From contig VWZL01000298.1 in assembly GCA_013396915.1 (NCBI GenBank), positions 490,144 through 554,143 on the forward strand: a stretch of 64,000 bases of DNA, written 5' to 3'. Below the pieces are notes generated by a model. The model saw only the letters and a list, made by a program, of their open reading frames with translations. It searched no databases and was not told where the DNA came from. This DNA comes from Stercorarius parasiticus (lineage: Eukaryota > Chordata > Aves > Charadriiformes > Stercorariidae). A program made the position numbers and the translations under genes. Of this stretch, positions 25,801-37,728 are shown in pieces; the stretch's first letter is position 1; each line of letters begins with the position of its first letter.

Positions 25801-28800
25801 TAGGGTGTGAAAACATGAAGGGAAAAGGCAACACTAGCTTGGGAGAAAACCCTCTCTAATTCCACTTCCGGAGATGTCAGCAAACACAAAAAGCTGCGGC
25901 AGCAGTAGGACGAAACATTACCAGTATTGGGAGCCACGCACTTTACAGCAGGCTGAGGTCCCCGGGGAGCTGTGACGCCTAACGAGGAGCAGCCGACGCC
26001 ACCGCCAAGGTTTTACTGCCCAGGGTGCGGGCGGGCACAGCGGGCGCTGGAAGGGGCCGGGGGTGGCAGCGGGCTGGATTTTGCCCATCTCGGCATAAGG
26101 GCGCTGGAGCGAAAGGAAGAGGACTCCGTGTACTTGCACGCCGTGGTGTGCTGTTCTAAAAATGACTCTTCCTGACACATGATGGCTGTGACTTGGCTCG
26201 CTGCTCTATCAATCAGAGTTAAAAAAAAGCAAACCCCATCCAACCAAAACCGGTCTTCTAGAAAAAGCGTGGTTACATTTCAACCTGGAGACACAGAAGC
26301 CCAGACACCCAAGAGGTCCATCCCAGAGCTGTGGCACCCCAGCAATAATCAAAGGGAACATTTTTATATCATGGCACAATACAGTCCTGGTGTTTGGACT
26401 TGTCAAAACAAACAAACCATATTCAGTGAAATCCATGGCACAAAAGAGCTAAACAAATTATGGGGTAGAGGCAAACGTGGCCACACCATCAGCATTCAAG
26501 ACCTGAAGAAAAGAGTGGAAACTTTCAGGGTCTGAATGCAGGACTGGAAAAGCTAATTGAGCACAAATGAAAGGATCTATTACGGCTGAAAGAATAAGTG
26601 AGAGTACAGGCAGGACAATACTCTCATTTATGATTCAAATATCCATGGATAGTGGAGTACAGCTTTAAATACAATTTACAGCCTTGATTACAAATGACTA
26701 TGTGCATCAACTTGGAAGGAATGCGAAGACTGTGAGCGAGAGAAAGAGCCTGCCTTGTCGGAAAGGAAGGAGAAGGGGATAAGTGAAGGCAGAGCTGGGC
26801 TGGACACTCAGAAGCGATTGGAATGCGCAGAATTATGAAATAGCGCTTTTAAAAACCTGAAGATGAACTGAGCAGTGGGCAAGAAGACTCACATTTAAAA
26901 TAACCGAATTGCCCAGTGATGATAAGATTATAAAGGGAGATTTATGCTAGATAATCATGACGAGATCAGGGGGGAGGGAGTATCATTCTGTCCCTGTGTC
27001 TTCCAAAAGCAAAATATAAAAATATGAATGTGGTAAAAAATAATAAGTACTGGAAATGAAGAGGAAGGACAGGCTGCTAATTTTACAGAAGGCAGCAGCA
27101 GCTTTTTTCCTCAGCCTACAGGAGACCCAAAAGTGGTCTGAAACCAGCCAAGTTATAAATTACTTTCTACCCAGAAACTAACTGTATCCCCACTGCTCTT
27201 TTTTTTTTATTTTTTATTTTTAAGCAGTGTTATGTTTTATGGCCCTAACATTTCTTCCGTTAAATTGACAATTAAATTTTCCAAGAGTCTGAAAGTTCTA
27301 AAAATCTTAGGAAAACTGTAACACGATTCGGGCTGTGTAGCAAGAAAATTAGTACCAGCCTCTCATGGCTGGAGACTGGCACCTAAGACAGTACACCCTG
27401 AGGTTGCCCAGGCTGTACGTTCTCATGTTTTCTATTCCACATCTATTCCTAGCTCCGGAGGACATTGTGTACCACAGCAGCCAGCAGTAGTCAGGAAAAA
27501 GCCGTCAACCCTCCACAGGTCACAATTTCCCAGTTTTCTCAGAGCCTGCCTGAAACCAGAAGCTCACCAAAAAGCAACTGGTGGGAGCTACACCTCAGCA
27601 ACGAGGAGATGGCCGCAACCAGAAGCAATATCAGATGGGTGAAGTTGTGACCTTCACACCTGCGGGACATCAGTACCTGAGAACTCAGCCCTGCTACGCT
27701 CTTTACTGGTCTTGGCTACACAGTGAGGGTAAGGATGCATTTGCCTCTTTCCCTAGGCAGCCCCAAGACGTTTCTTCCAAGTGGAAATCGCTCACTCAAA
27801 GTGGTCTGTGCATCCATGACTGTCAGGCTTAATTACTGGCAGGGCACCATATGCTCAGGAGTGAAACCCAAATTTAAAAAGCCTCCATGGCTGGTGCAGC
27901 AGTCCCTTGACTGAATAAAATTAAGGAACTGTGCATACATCCCTGCAATATCCCAACCAGCTCCCACCAAACTCTCTTCAGAATGGGTTTCCAAAATTTG
28001 CAGTCGTGAGAACGATCAACCATCAGGAATTACCTCTCCTCTCATAGCCCAGCGCTGCAGTCTTCATTATTACGTGCATGGGAGTCTATAACTGTGTAAC
28101 GAGGCGGTAGAAAATGAGAGGCTTCTTGATGACTAATTCAAGGCGATGGAGCCCTCATCTATAAGCCCAAAAAGTAACTGCACAAAGGACAAAACCGAAG
28201 TCACCTCTGTTTTCCTCATCATAACCATTCATCGCAGAGCACAATAATGCTGGGGCAAGTGTGTGTATTTTTACTTCTTTTGTAAGGGTTCAGCTGGCAC
28301 CTCTTTTAAGCAAGGCAGTTAGCGTGAGTAGCCAAACATAGTACCATTTCCCTACAATTATTCATTTTTTAAGGACATTGTTTTTGAAACGAAAAGAGAA
28401 TGAAACTATATGGCATGTGCTCCCAGCCTCAGATTGGGTGTGGAAGAAAATAATGGCCACACACTGCTATACAATTAGGTCTGTCTTGGAAAGGAATTAT
28501 ACTGATGTTTTTCTAAGCAATGCCAGGTGGTTTATTCACCAAATAATGAGACACTAAATGGATCTAAAGATTCTTGGCAACTGCTAAATGCTTACCTTGG
28601 ACTCCCTATTCCTCTCTTCAAGAAATGGTTTGCTTTTCCCAAGAGTTTTCTTAAGCAGCTCCTCAGCTGTGATTAAAAGCAAATAAGAGTGGACTGAAGG
28701 TTGGTTAACTTACACTTGTTTAATGATACAGCTCAGGGAACTGTGAGTGCACATCAGATGTCTCTCATTGATTTAGTAAACAGCATCAGCCATCGGAAGA

Positions 28801-30896
28801 CCTTGTTTTCAAAGTCCATAATTCTCTTTAAAAAAACCCAAACCAAACCTGTTGTACTTAACTTTTCTCTACTTGATCTCTGCCCAAAATCCTATTAAAA
28901 AAAAAAATAATAATTTTAGCTACACTGTAAGCAAGAGCCAGAAAAACATGCAATCATTTTTCCCTGTGCTGCAGGAGGAGGGCAGACAACCTCAGCAGCA
29001 GAGCAGTTCTAGGAGCAGGAGGTGGCCATGCGTGCGCCTGTGGGCAGTGGCGTAGTGAGGACTGGTGGTGGCCATAGACCAGCACGGAGCACCGAGGGAG
29101 CTGGGCTCCTACCTGCCTCCAAAGCTGAGCGAGAAAGGGAAAGGCCATAAGTCAACAGGCTTACGGCAGCTTCCCTGCTCCATGTCGACTGTGAAGTGAA
29201 TCTGCTCCATGTGGGTAAGGAGGACTTGAGCGGACCCAGCTCCAACGTCTGCCCAAGCCCAAGCACCACTCGTGGTGGAGCAGCCAAGGGCCTTGAAGCC
29301 GACATCGCAGAAACTCTCAGGGTTATCCCATGCCCTCGGGTTCAGAGAAGCACCAGCTAAATCATCCCATTGATCACCAGGAAACACGATGTTTCAACGG
29401 CAGCTCTGTCCCCCCATACATCCACCCACCCCGTCTTCAAGAACTGGAAAGCAAGCGCTGTAGCTCCAAACAAAACTGACATGGGGATGATGCACCTCCT
29501 GTCTACATACAAAGCAACACACCGAATTAACCTGTGGCTGCTGAGGTCAGGCTTAAGTGTGGGCTTCTCTGTTTCTCCCACCACTGTGGATGAGTACCCT
29601 GCACAGGCAGGGGTGGATGAGGCCTCGTGGGCTGGGGTGGACACCAAGGTCAGGAGAAGCACCAGCACCTGGCAGGTAACAGTGGCTGGACATCACTCAG
29701 GGGAAAGACTTTGCAGAAATGCACCATTTCATAACTACCAGCAGATAGAAAAATTGATTAGCTGACAGATTTTGCTTCCCCTTCTCTTTGTCAATTCGGG
29801 GAGCAAAGCACATTATAAAAAAATTAAGACTTTTTTAAAAATGCTGTGAATAATTCTTTGCTTATTTTTTCTCCCGCAAATATTTGGTATTTAGAATTAG
29901 TATGGCTTTGGCCATGTCTGTCCAAAGATTGCTTCCATTTCAAGAGATGACTACTCACAGCCAGCAATTCAAAATTTCATTTATGTGAATACAAATTGAT
30001 ATATCTATGTAAAATCCTGCATCTCAAGTACCTCTACTTAAGAGTCATTTTGTAGCATATTCCACAAGACTCTAAACATACTGAACATTGCAAGGCTTCT
30101 CAAGAAGAACTAATTACAATGCCCAAATTAATATTTGAAGGAAAACTTGAAGCAATAGCTCTGCTCTCATTTAAATATGTGACTACTGTCTTTGTAATGT
30201 GCAAAGCATTATAACCATTTATATATGTTCCAAGTGATATATTACCGAGTTGAACCTAGTTTCCCCTTCTTTTGTTCTGGGTTCGTAACCTTGCTGTATT
30301 ATCTTCCATAACTCTATAGCTCGCTAATGCATAATTCAAGCCTCCCTTATTGACAAAAGGCGGCAGAAAGAAAGAATATTTCAATGCCACTTTCCCACGT
30401 AGATAGTATTGCTTTCACTTCAACTGGTATCATTTCCATACTAAAGCCAAATCTTTTAAAGTATATTAAGTATCATTTTCATTGCTTCCTCGCAATTGAT
30501 TCACTGGGACAACTACACCTGTTTACCTCCATCTTCTGAGAATACTTTATTGCAAGTTTTTTGTTGGTTTTTTTTTTCTTTTTTTTGAAAAAGATGTGCT
30601 CCTTGCCAAAAGAAGAAACTTCAGTTAAAGCATTACGAGCTAATGTATGACATCAGCTTCACACTAATCTCTTGATTTAACTAGAGCTTGGCTTTAGGAG
30701 TGGTGTCACAGTTGCCCCAGATGGGTGTAGGGAGCAGGGCCATTTTGCAATCATCCTGTAATCCCTGTTCTAATCCCTTCCGTTCATAAAATAACTATGC
30801 AAATAGGCATGTATCAAGTTTCCGTGCATCATTGACTGGAGGTCAAATTTGTCCTCGCAGTCAGCCATGCAACTATGCAAAAACACCACTGATGTT

Positions 30897-31380
30897 AATC
30901 ATAGAATCATAGAATCTTCATGGTTGGAAAGGACCTTTGAGATCATCGAGTCCCACCATACACACACACACAAAAAACCCCTACAATCTCTGCCACTAGA
31001 GCATGCCCTGAAGTGCCAAATCTACACGTTTCTTAAATACCTCTAGGGATGGGGACTCAACCACCTCCCTGGGCAGGCTGTTCCAGTGCCTGACCACTCT
31101 TGCAGTAAAGTAATTCTTCCTAAAATCTAATCTAAACCTCCCCTGCTGCAACTTCAGACCATTTCCTCTGGTCCTGTCATTATCACCTGGGAGAAGAGGC
31201 CAACACCCACCTCTCTGCAACCTCCTTTCAGGTAGTTGTAGGGGGCAATGAGGTCTCTCCTCAGCCTTCTCTTCTCCAAACTAAACATGCCCTCAGCCTC
31301 TCTTCATATGACTTGGTCTCCAGACCCCTCACCAGCTTGGTAGCTCTCCTCTGGACCCGCTCCAGCTGCTTCAAATACAT
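30897..31380 (-). mobile_element. CR1 LINE, 5'-truncated 3' end
   Basis: This is a roughly 480-bp copy of the avian CR1 retrotransposon, with sense on the minus strand. It retains the end of ORF2: LERVQRRATKLVRGLE and KSYEERLR, then in another frame [15 protein letters not shown] and [17 protein letters not shown], all typical of the CR1 ORF2 C-terminus. The 3' end at about 30897 carries the octamer-like repeat ATTCTATG ATTCTATG that marks CR1 tails. A short deletion after YEERLR breaks the frame, and a second shift follows near the CCCAGGTGATAATG stretch, so no protein can be made. A CA repeat (30959-30971) sits inside the 3' non-coding part. The element lies in intergenic DNA downstream of ZNF516. 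Confidence 0.95.
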
Positions 31381-34300
31381 GCAGATGGGGAGGAGAAGAT
31401 AGTTTGCCCTTTTTCCATGTTGGCGAAGGATGGAGAGAACTCCAAAGGCTTTCAGTCTCTTCTCAGAAGCAGCTTGCACCCTTCCAAAGTGACATGGACT
31501 CAGGGACAGACAGAATAGTTAAAAACGACAATTAAGGGCTCTATAGAAACAGTGAAGTATCAAACTTTACACATCATTATCTGAGCAGGTTAAGACTGTC
31601 AAGTTCTTGTGCCTCCACAGACCCTCACAGCTCAACGTCCTCCTGTTAGAGCATCTTTTGGAAGCATTAAAAAGGACACAACATCTGTCTTTACAGATGG
31701 CTGTAGGGCAGTGAGGAGCTACTCTTTTTTCGTACCAGCCCAGTGGAGAGATTGTCACCACGTCCTTCACGCGCTCCCTGCTCTCTGTGGCTCAGCACAC
31801 CATACCATGCAAGGAGCTGTGCAGGCTGAAGCTCCTCCTTACCCATCCTACAGGCCTGTGCATTTACCTGAGCTGTGAAATCCTGCTCTCTCGCATCTGA
31901 CTTGCCCCGGTAGGCAGCCTGGGCTCAGTCTGAAGCCAGACTGCCTACACATCCCACCTGCCCTTGTGGCAAGCAATGTCCACCACCCAGCCAGCATTAT
32001 TTGCTTCATATCTTGGTTGCAGTAAGAGCAGAAGTTCAGGGCAGACTGACTGAAACCAAGAGTGCCAGGGCCCACCCCCATGGCAGGTAATGCCTTTAGA
32101 GCGCTGCCTGTGTCCCCTGGGCATTGCACCTCGCTTCTCAAAGCAGCAACTGGTTTGCCTCACAGGCAGCTTAAAGGCATTCAAGCAGGTAAGTGAGGTG
32201 GGCAGAGGGTGAATTTGCCCAGCAGCCCAGCTCAGGGTCACTTCTGCATGGCAACCCTTGTGCAGCTTTCGCATCAGGAAATGTCTCTTGCCATACGGTG
32301 CCCAGCACAGACAGACACCTACCTAAGAGGCCCTTTATATAATAAAGGAAACTGTAATCTTACAAAGAAAAATTCTGCCACAAGCAGTATGAAAAATGAT
32401 CAGAGGAGGCCTTACAAGGCACCTGTGCTCCCCGGAGTCATGTTTACCAAACCAGCCTCAGTAATAACGTGGCCAAGTCACCATCTAGCTAGGTTTACAG
32501 CCCTGGTGCTTCTTCCCATGCCACCTCAGTGCTCACTTGTTTCTTGCAAGTTCAAATTCCTGAAGCACTGTAATTCTAGCTACAGTCAAAATAATTTCTG
32601 TAAACTTAGGAGCTTGTTTTTCTTTTTCTAAAAACTCTCAAAGACTCATTTGCTGCAAAAAACTCAGAAAATACAACTTGAGAAGCAAAATTCAGGTTGG
32701 GTTTAATGGTGCCTCCAGCTGTGCCTCATTTTAAAGTCACTGTTTATTTAACAGAACCAATGCAAAGGAGAACTCTCAGTTGCCAAATAATTTAATGTAA
32801 TGCTCTGAAAAAGTAGCAGCTTAGGACAGCAACACTGCTGCTGCTTGGACTATTCCCCTTCTACTTGCCTCACCTTAAAAACCACATAATTTCTCACATC
32901 GTGTGCTGTCGGAGGAGGCAAAATGAAAATAACTTCAGTAACTTTGCAGGGAATTCCTTAGATGTTTCCAACCCTGAAAGCGCTAAAACTTCCAGGGGCA
33001 GTGTAGGAAATGGAGCAGCCCATAAACAGTACGCTGCGAAGTAATCATCAGCCTCTCCAGCAGCAACTGAAAAGCCTATGTCATTTTTGACACTTGCTCA
33101 CTACCTCTCCTTCCCCCTACCCTCAACACTGTAAATGGCAAATTGCTTTCTCAAACATCACGTACAACACTGAGCAAAGAACCAGATCTACAAAATCACC
33201 CACCAGATTACCTTCAGCAGTAACAAATGGTGGATTCACTGGCATTTTTCTTGGGTCTGCTTGGATTTAACCCTAGCGCTGTGCTCAACCTAGCTCAGGA
33301 AATTCCCATGGGCTTCTCGCAGGTCACTTCTGCCCATAAACGACCCCTGGCCAAATGCTAGGGAGCCCTTACTTGCAAAGGGTGAGCACAGAGTTGCAGT
33401 GAGCTTTTCCAGAAGTCACCGCTCAGAGTCTCAGTCGTTCATCACACACAGGGTCCTCCAGGGTGGCCTGGAACATCTCCCCAGCTAAAGAAGCTCAGGA
33501 CTGCTGGCTTCTGGACTGCTCCCACTGCATGGTTGGTGCAAAACAAAAACCTCAAAATACAGCTGTGCCAAAGCAGAGACACCCTCGTCAATGGCAGGGC
33601 TCAGACCAGTCCTGATTCCCTTTATGGCTTTCTCCTGGTGGATGTGGCTCATGAGACATGAGCGAGCAGAGCTTCCCCCTGCTTGCAGGCTGTGAGCTGG
33701 GGAAGCGAGCGGCTCGGGGAGGAGAGCCCAAGGAAGAGCCATGCACATGTGTCACTGGCAGGGACATGTCCCCCTTCTCCACCGCAGGGCCAGTGACAGC
33801 CGTCAGCCTTGCCCTCTCAAGGCAGGGATGGTCAGCAACCAGAGACCGAGCACTTGAGCGAATTTCTACATAATTCCACCTTCTAGTTCACAAATCCACC
33901 ACTGCAACGAGCCCCTAGAGCCTGCCAGTAGACCTAACTTTCCTACAGATATAAAATGTGCTTAATACCGCATTTGCACGAGGCTTCCTCCAGAATGTCT
34001 CTCTAACATTCCAGTCCAGGGATGCTCTCTACTCTGTCAATATTTGAAAAGAAAAACTAGGGAAAAACCAATCATTCCCATATACACAGCTGGCTTTTTT
34101 GTGTTACTAGGAGCACGGTCACACAACAACTGATTTGCCATTTGACAGGAGAGACAGGGAGGAAACCCCAGGAGAAGGGTCAGAACTATCTGCAAGCCCC
34201 TGACGTGGACTTATTGCTGACAGAAACTCTTCCCAGCTGCTTGTTCCCACCACTGCTCTGGAGATGTCAGCTCCTCCATGGTGTGAGTAACCACCTGCAT

Positions 34301-37300
34301 CTGTGCTTTCTGAGGGAGGAGGAACACATAAAGATGAAAAGTTTGGGACAGCAGTAGCCAGCAAACCGGTTACCATTTAAGTCCATGGTCCTCCATGGGT
34401 GAGCTGACCACAGTGACCTCCCACCACTGGCTCCCACCTGGAAGAACAGACCCAGTGTTCCTGAAGCATCAGCATGACTTCAGTGAAAACTTGTGGTGAA
34501 AACAAGAAATGGTTCAGTTCGTGACCTGCCTTCGCCAAGGGAGATCCCTAGGAGAAGCGTGTTTATTGAAGCAGCACTCCAGTGCTCCGCATCAAGCTGT
34601 AGGTCTCAGAAACCACTAGTGGCTCGTTAATCGTCCCAGGCGAGGTACAACGCTACCCTGTCCCAGAAAAGTAAGCTGAATTCTGGGAGTAAGGACTGGA
34701 GGGCCGGCGTCCCTTTTATTTTATGTCATACCAGAACAACGAATATTTAGAAGATAAATATATCATTTTTCTCTGTTTAGAAAAATCTTCTAAGACTCCT
34801 GTGGTACTTGGGTTGATGATGATGAAATATGACATGCAGAGATTTTCACTTACAGAAAGGGAACATGGGTACCTCACATTTTCTAAACTCTTGACAAGTA
34901 ACTCAGCTTTGCAGATAACACTGATGACATAGGAACAAACAAATCAAGCCATCTGTACCAATCTTACATGAACCACAACTTAAATTTCAGATACAAAGGA
35001 TTTCACAAAGGAGAGAGCCAAGTGTCTCAAGCCATTTTAATATTGGACATTTTTTCTTAACAGCTTTGAGCATCCCCAGCTCTTTTATCCAACATACTAC
35101 GAGGGATCTTAAAATATTCTGTATTAGAGAATGCTATCTGAATGTACCCTCTAGCATCCTCAAAGGATTGCTCCAGTCCAGCATCTGCTTAAAACACTAT
35201 GCCTTCTTGCCTGCCTTGTTGCTTTTTTTTTCCCCTCCTGCTTGGGGCTAATCAGAGTCCACTTGTTTCTCTAAAAGAGCAATATGCTTTTCAAACCCCC
35301 CCAGGTATTGGAGAGACCCTTCAGTCCAGCCTCAACTACTCGTAATTAGAGTCCTAACTCTGGTTCACCCATCAGTCAAGGGAGTAAAGATCCAAAAAGA
35401 CGTTCCCTTATTTTCTGTCAGAACATCATTCAGGCTTATGCCACAAAAGAACATTTTTGCAGAATTAGATGATTCACCGAGTTTAAATTATGTGCTTATT
35501 TTCCGAAGTTTCTAATCCGTCTCCCCAGAAGCTGCCTGCCTGGCCCTCCTCCCTTTCATCTGAATGGAAGCCCTTTGCAAAGGGCACGGACCTCTTCTGG
35601 TTTGGTTTCAGAGTTTCTGCTCCACCTCCACATCCTTTTCATCTCTCACACTGTTGACTCTGCCCTTTTTGGCAACTTTTACGCCCTTTGGTGATTCTCC
35701 TCTAAATCTCTTGCTCCACTCCTGATTTCTCCTTGGTCCTGTCCTCAGTTTGGCCTTTCTTAAGACACTGCCTTACGTCTACTTACTTGAATTTCAGAGA
35801 GTCAAAACTTAGCCCCTTACCGATCTTTCTCCATCTCTTTTTCTTACGGCCCTATGGGCAACATCCAGCTCAGTATTCAAACCCATAGAGCTGGGTCATG
35901 TTGATGCTCTTGACCCCTTTACCCAAGCCACAACAAAATAATCCCCTGTTCTGTGCCTGCTTCCTACTCCCAACACAACATCCTTTTCTCTCGCAATAGC
36001 AAGTGTCCCTCATTTTGAATAGTAAAAGGTGACCAGTTTGGAAATACCAAACATATATGGATTTTTTTTTTTCCATCTACGGTTTGCCCTTTGTCCACCC
36101 GCCTCAAATGGAAGGCAACTTTTTCTGGGATTTAGGGTTGGTTTTGTTAGGTTTTTTCTTTCTCCTAAAAGCAGCACTAATGAACCTGAAGAAAAAAAAA
36201 TAGGCACAAATAAATTTCTAACGGCTACTGTCTACCTTGAGGCAGCTACGGATGTCAACACATGGCTCTAGTCCCTCTCAAGGACGCCAGCATACACGCA
36301 GCCCCACAGAAAGCAGTTCATAGTGGAGTATGTCTATGCTTTCACTGATCTTCAACTGTTTTACACAGCTAGCTGCTCCAGAAACAATCATTTCATAATT
36401 TATAACGAAAAGCTAAAGCGTAAGAAATTTTTATGTATGAGAATACACTCCATTTTATTTGAGTTACTCTCTAAATATTGGGATCAAGCAGGCACTCCTT
36501 ACCTACAAGCTCCCAGGGAATCCACACGAGCTTTGCCTCCAAACATTGGATTGCTCTGAAGTATGGGGCTGTCAAACACAGCCAGGAGAGAAAGGAGAGA
36601 GCGCGAGGGAAGAGGAGACTCTGCAATTCGGGGCTTTGCACAGAAATGCTGGCTTTAAAATCCTGGCTTGCAGGGGGAGTAAGAAATTTGACTTGACATA
36701 AAATGCAACCTCTCCTACTTTTAACCCAACACATTTTTATGCAGCAAGAACCCAACGAAGACATTACCTCTTGCTTTGTTCCAGGTCTTCTCGCGACAGG
36801 TTGGTTTTTCAAGGCAAGATCCCCGAATGTGTCAATGAATTCTAGGCACTCCTGCTGGAGCTGCTGAGATATGCCTTCAGCAGCCCAGCATGGGAATACC
36901 ACAAGGAAGGAGAACAAAACAAAACAAAACACAGCCCTGGTCAGAAAAACACTTTGAGCATGAAAACGAGGAAAATGGGGATGCACTCCCACTAGAATGA
37001 CACAATTTTGTAAAATGGCTCAAAATGTCACGCATGGTCTGATGCGTCGAGCATGACAAACCTACACATGCCCTCCACGACACGCTGCACCCCAAGGAAC
37101 GACAAGGCGGCAACATGTTTACGGGGATTACCATGTAATGCACACGGTATCAACACCTGGACATCACTCCAGTGATGTATTTTTATCTGACAGCTAGTTA
37201 ATAGCAGAAAACTTTTTTGCACCAACAAGAGGATGCTATTTTCCAAAGGATAATTTTTTTAACTAGTTGGTTTCATACAGACAGAGTCTTCCATAGGATG

Positions 37301-37642
37301 AAAGCAGCAATTTATGCTAAGGCTTTTCAACTTTAAGTGGTTTTGAAATATAAAACTAAAAACTGTTTTGGCTTTTTAATTTCCTTTCCATTTTGCAGTA
37401 TGTACCCATTTATTTGTAGCATTTCTGACAGAAGGAATTCCAAGAATGCAAACAGCATGATGGCCACATAGTAGCTGATCAGCTCCCTGGAAAAAGTTTC
37501 TCCAAGTTCGCCTTTTCGGTCAGTGCACAACATTGAGGGTACAAAAATACTCTGGCAAGGAAGGTGGTCTTTCACTTCAGCTAGAATAAAAAAGGTCTTC
37601 TGCACTTTAGCTGTAATAAACCACACGAAAACCAGAGAGAGG

Positions 37643-37685
<43 letters not shown>

Positions 37686-37699
37686 GATACACTGAGAAT
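31381..37699. other. Intergenic DNA between the CR1 copy and the ZNF516 3' end
   Basis: No gene is recognised. A 173-codon minus-strand open frame at 36471-36992 was examined and rejected. The stretch has no further transposon that I can name. Confidence 0.7.
37634..37680. repeat. (GA)n microsatellite
   Basis: About 47 bases of GA repeat with two interruptions. It is (CT)n in the ZNF516 direction and starts about 40 nt past the predicted polyadenylation signal. Confidence 0.95.
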
Positions 37700-37722
37700 C
37701 TGCAGCGTAGATAATCAAACCC

Positions 37723-37728
37723 TTTATT
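37723..37728 (-). terminator. Candidate distal polyadenylation signal AATAAA
   Basis: Minus-strand AATAAA reads as TTTATT on the plus strand. It is followed on the minus strand by GGGTTTGATT, then CAGTGTATCTG and a CT-rich run, a plausible downstream element. Cleavage would fall about 15-25 nt further, near 37.70-37.71 kb. Confidence 0.5.

Larger units (their letters stand above)
17796..30896. other. Intergenic DNA with candidate regulatory blocks and a CpG-rich patch
   Basis: No gene is recognised. Items of note are the unique AT-rich blocks at 22.02-22.44 and 22.84-23.06 kb, the CpG-rich patch at 25.96-26.15 kb, and several simple repeats. The 150-codon open frame at 19487-19939 has no family resemblance. 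Confidence 0.72.

Noticed and set aside
36471..36992. A 173-codon minus-strand open frame with a hydrophobic stretch (AVFCFVLFSFLVVFPCW) resembling a signal peptide, followed by a possible donor.
   Set aside because: It has no ATG start (the first codon is GTG), a stop lies just upstream, and part of the hydrophobic stretch comes from a TTTTG tandem repeat. No family match.
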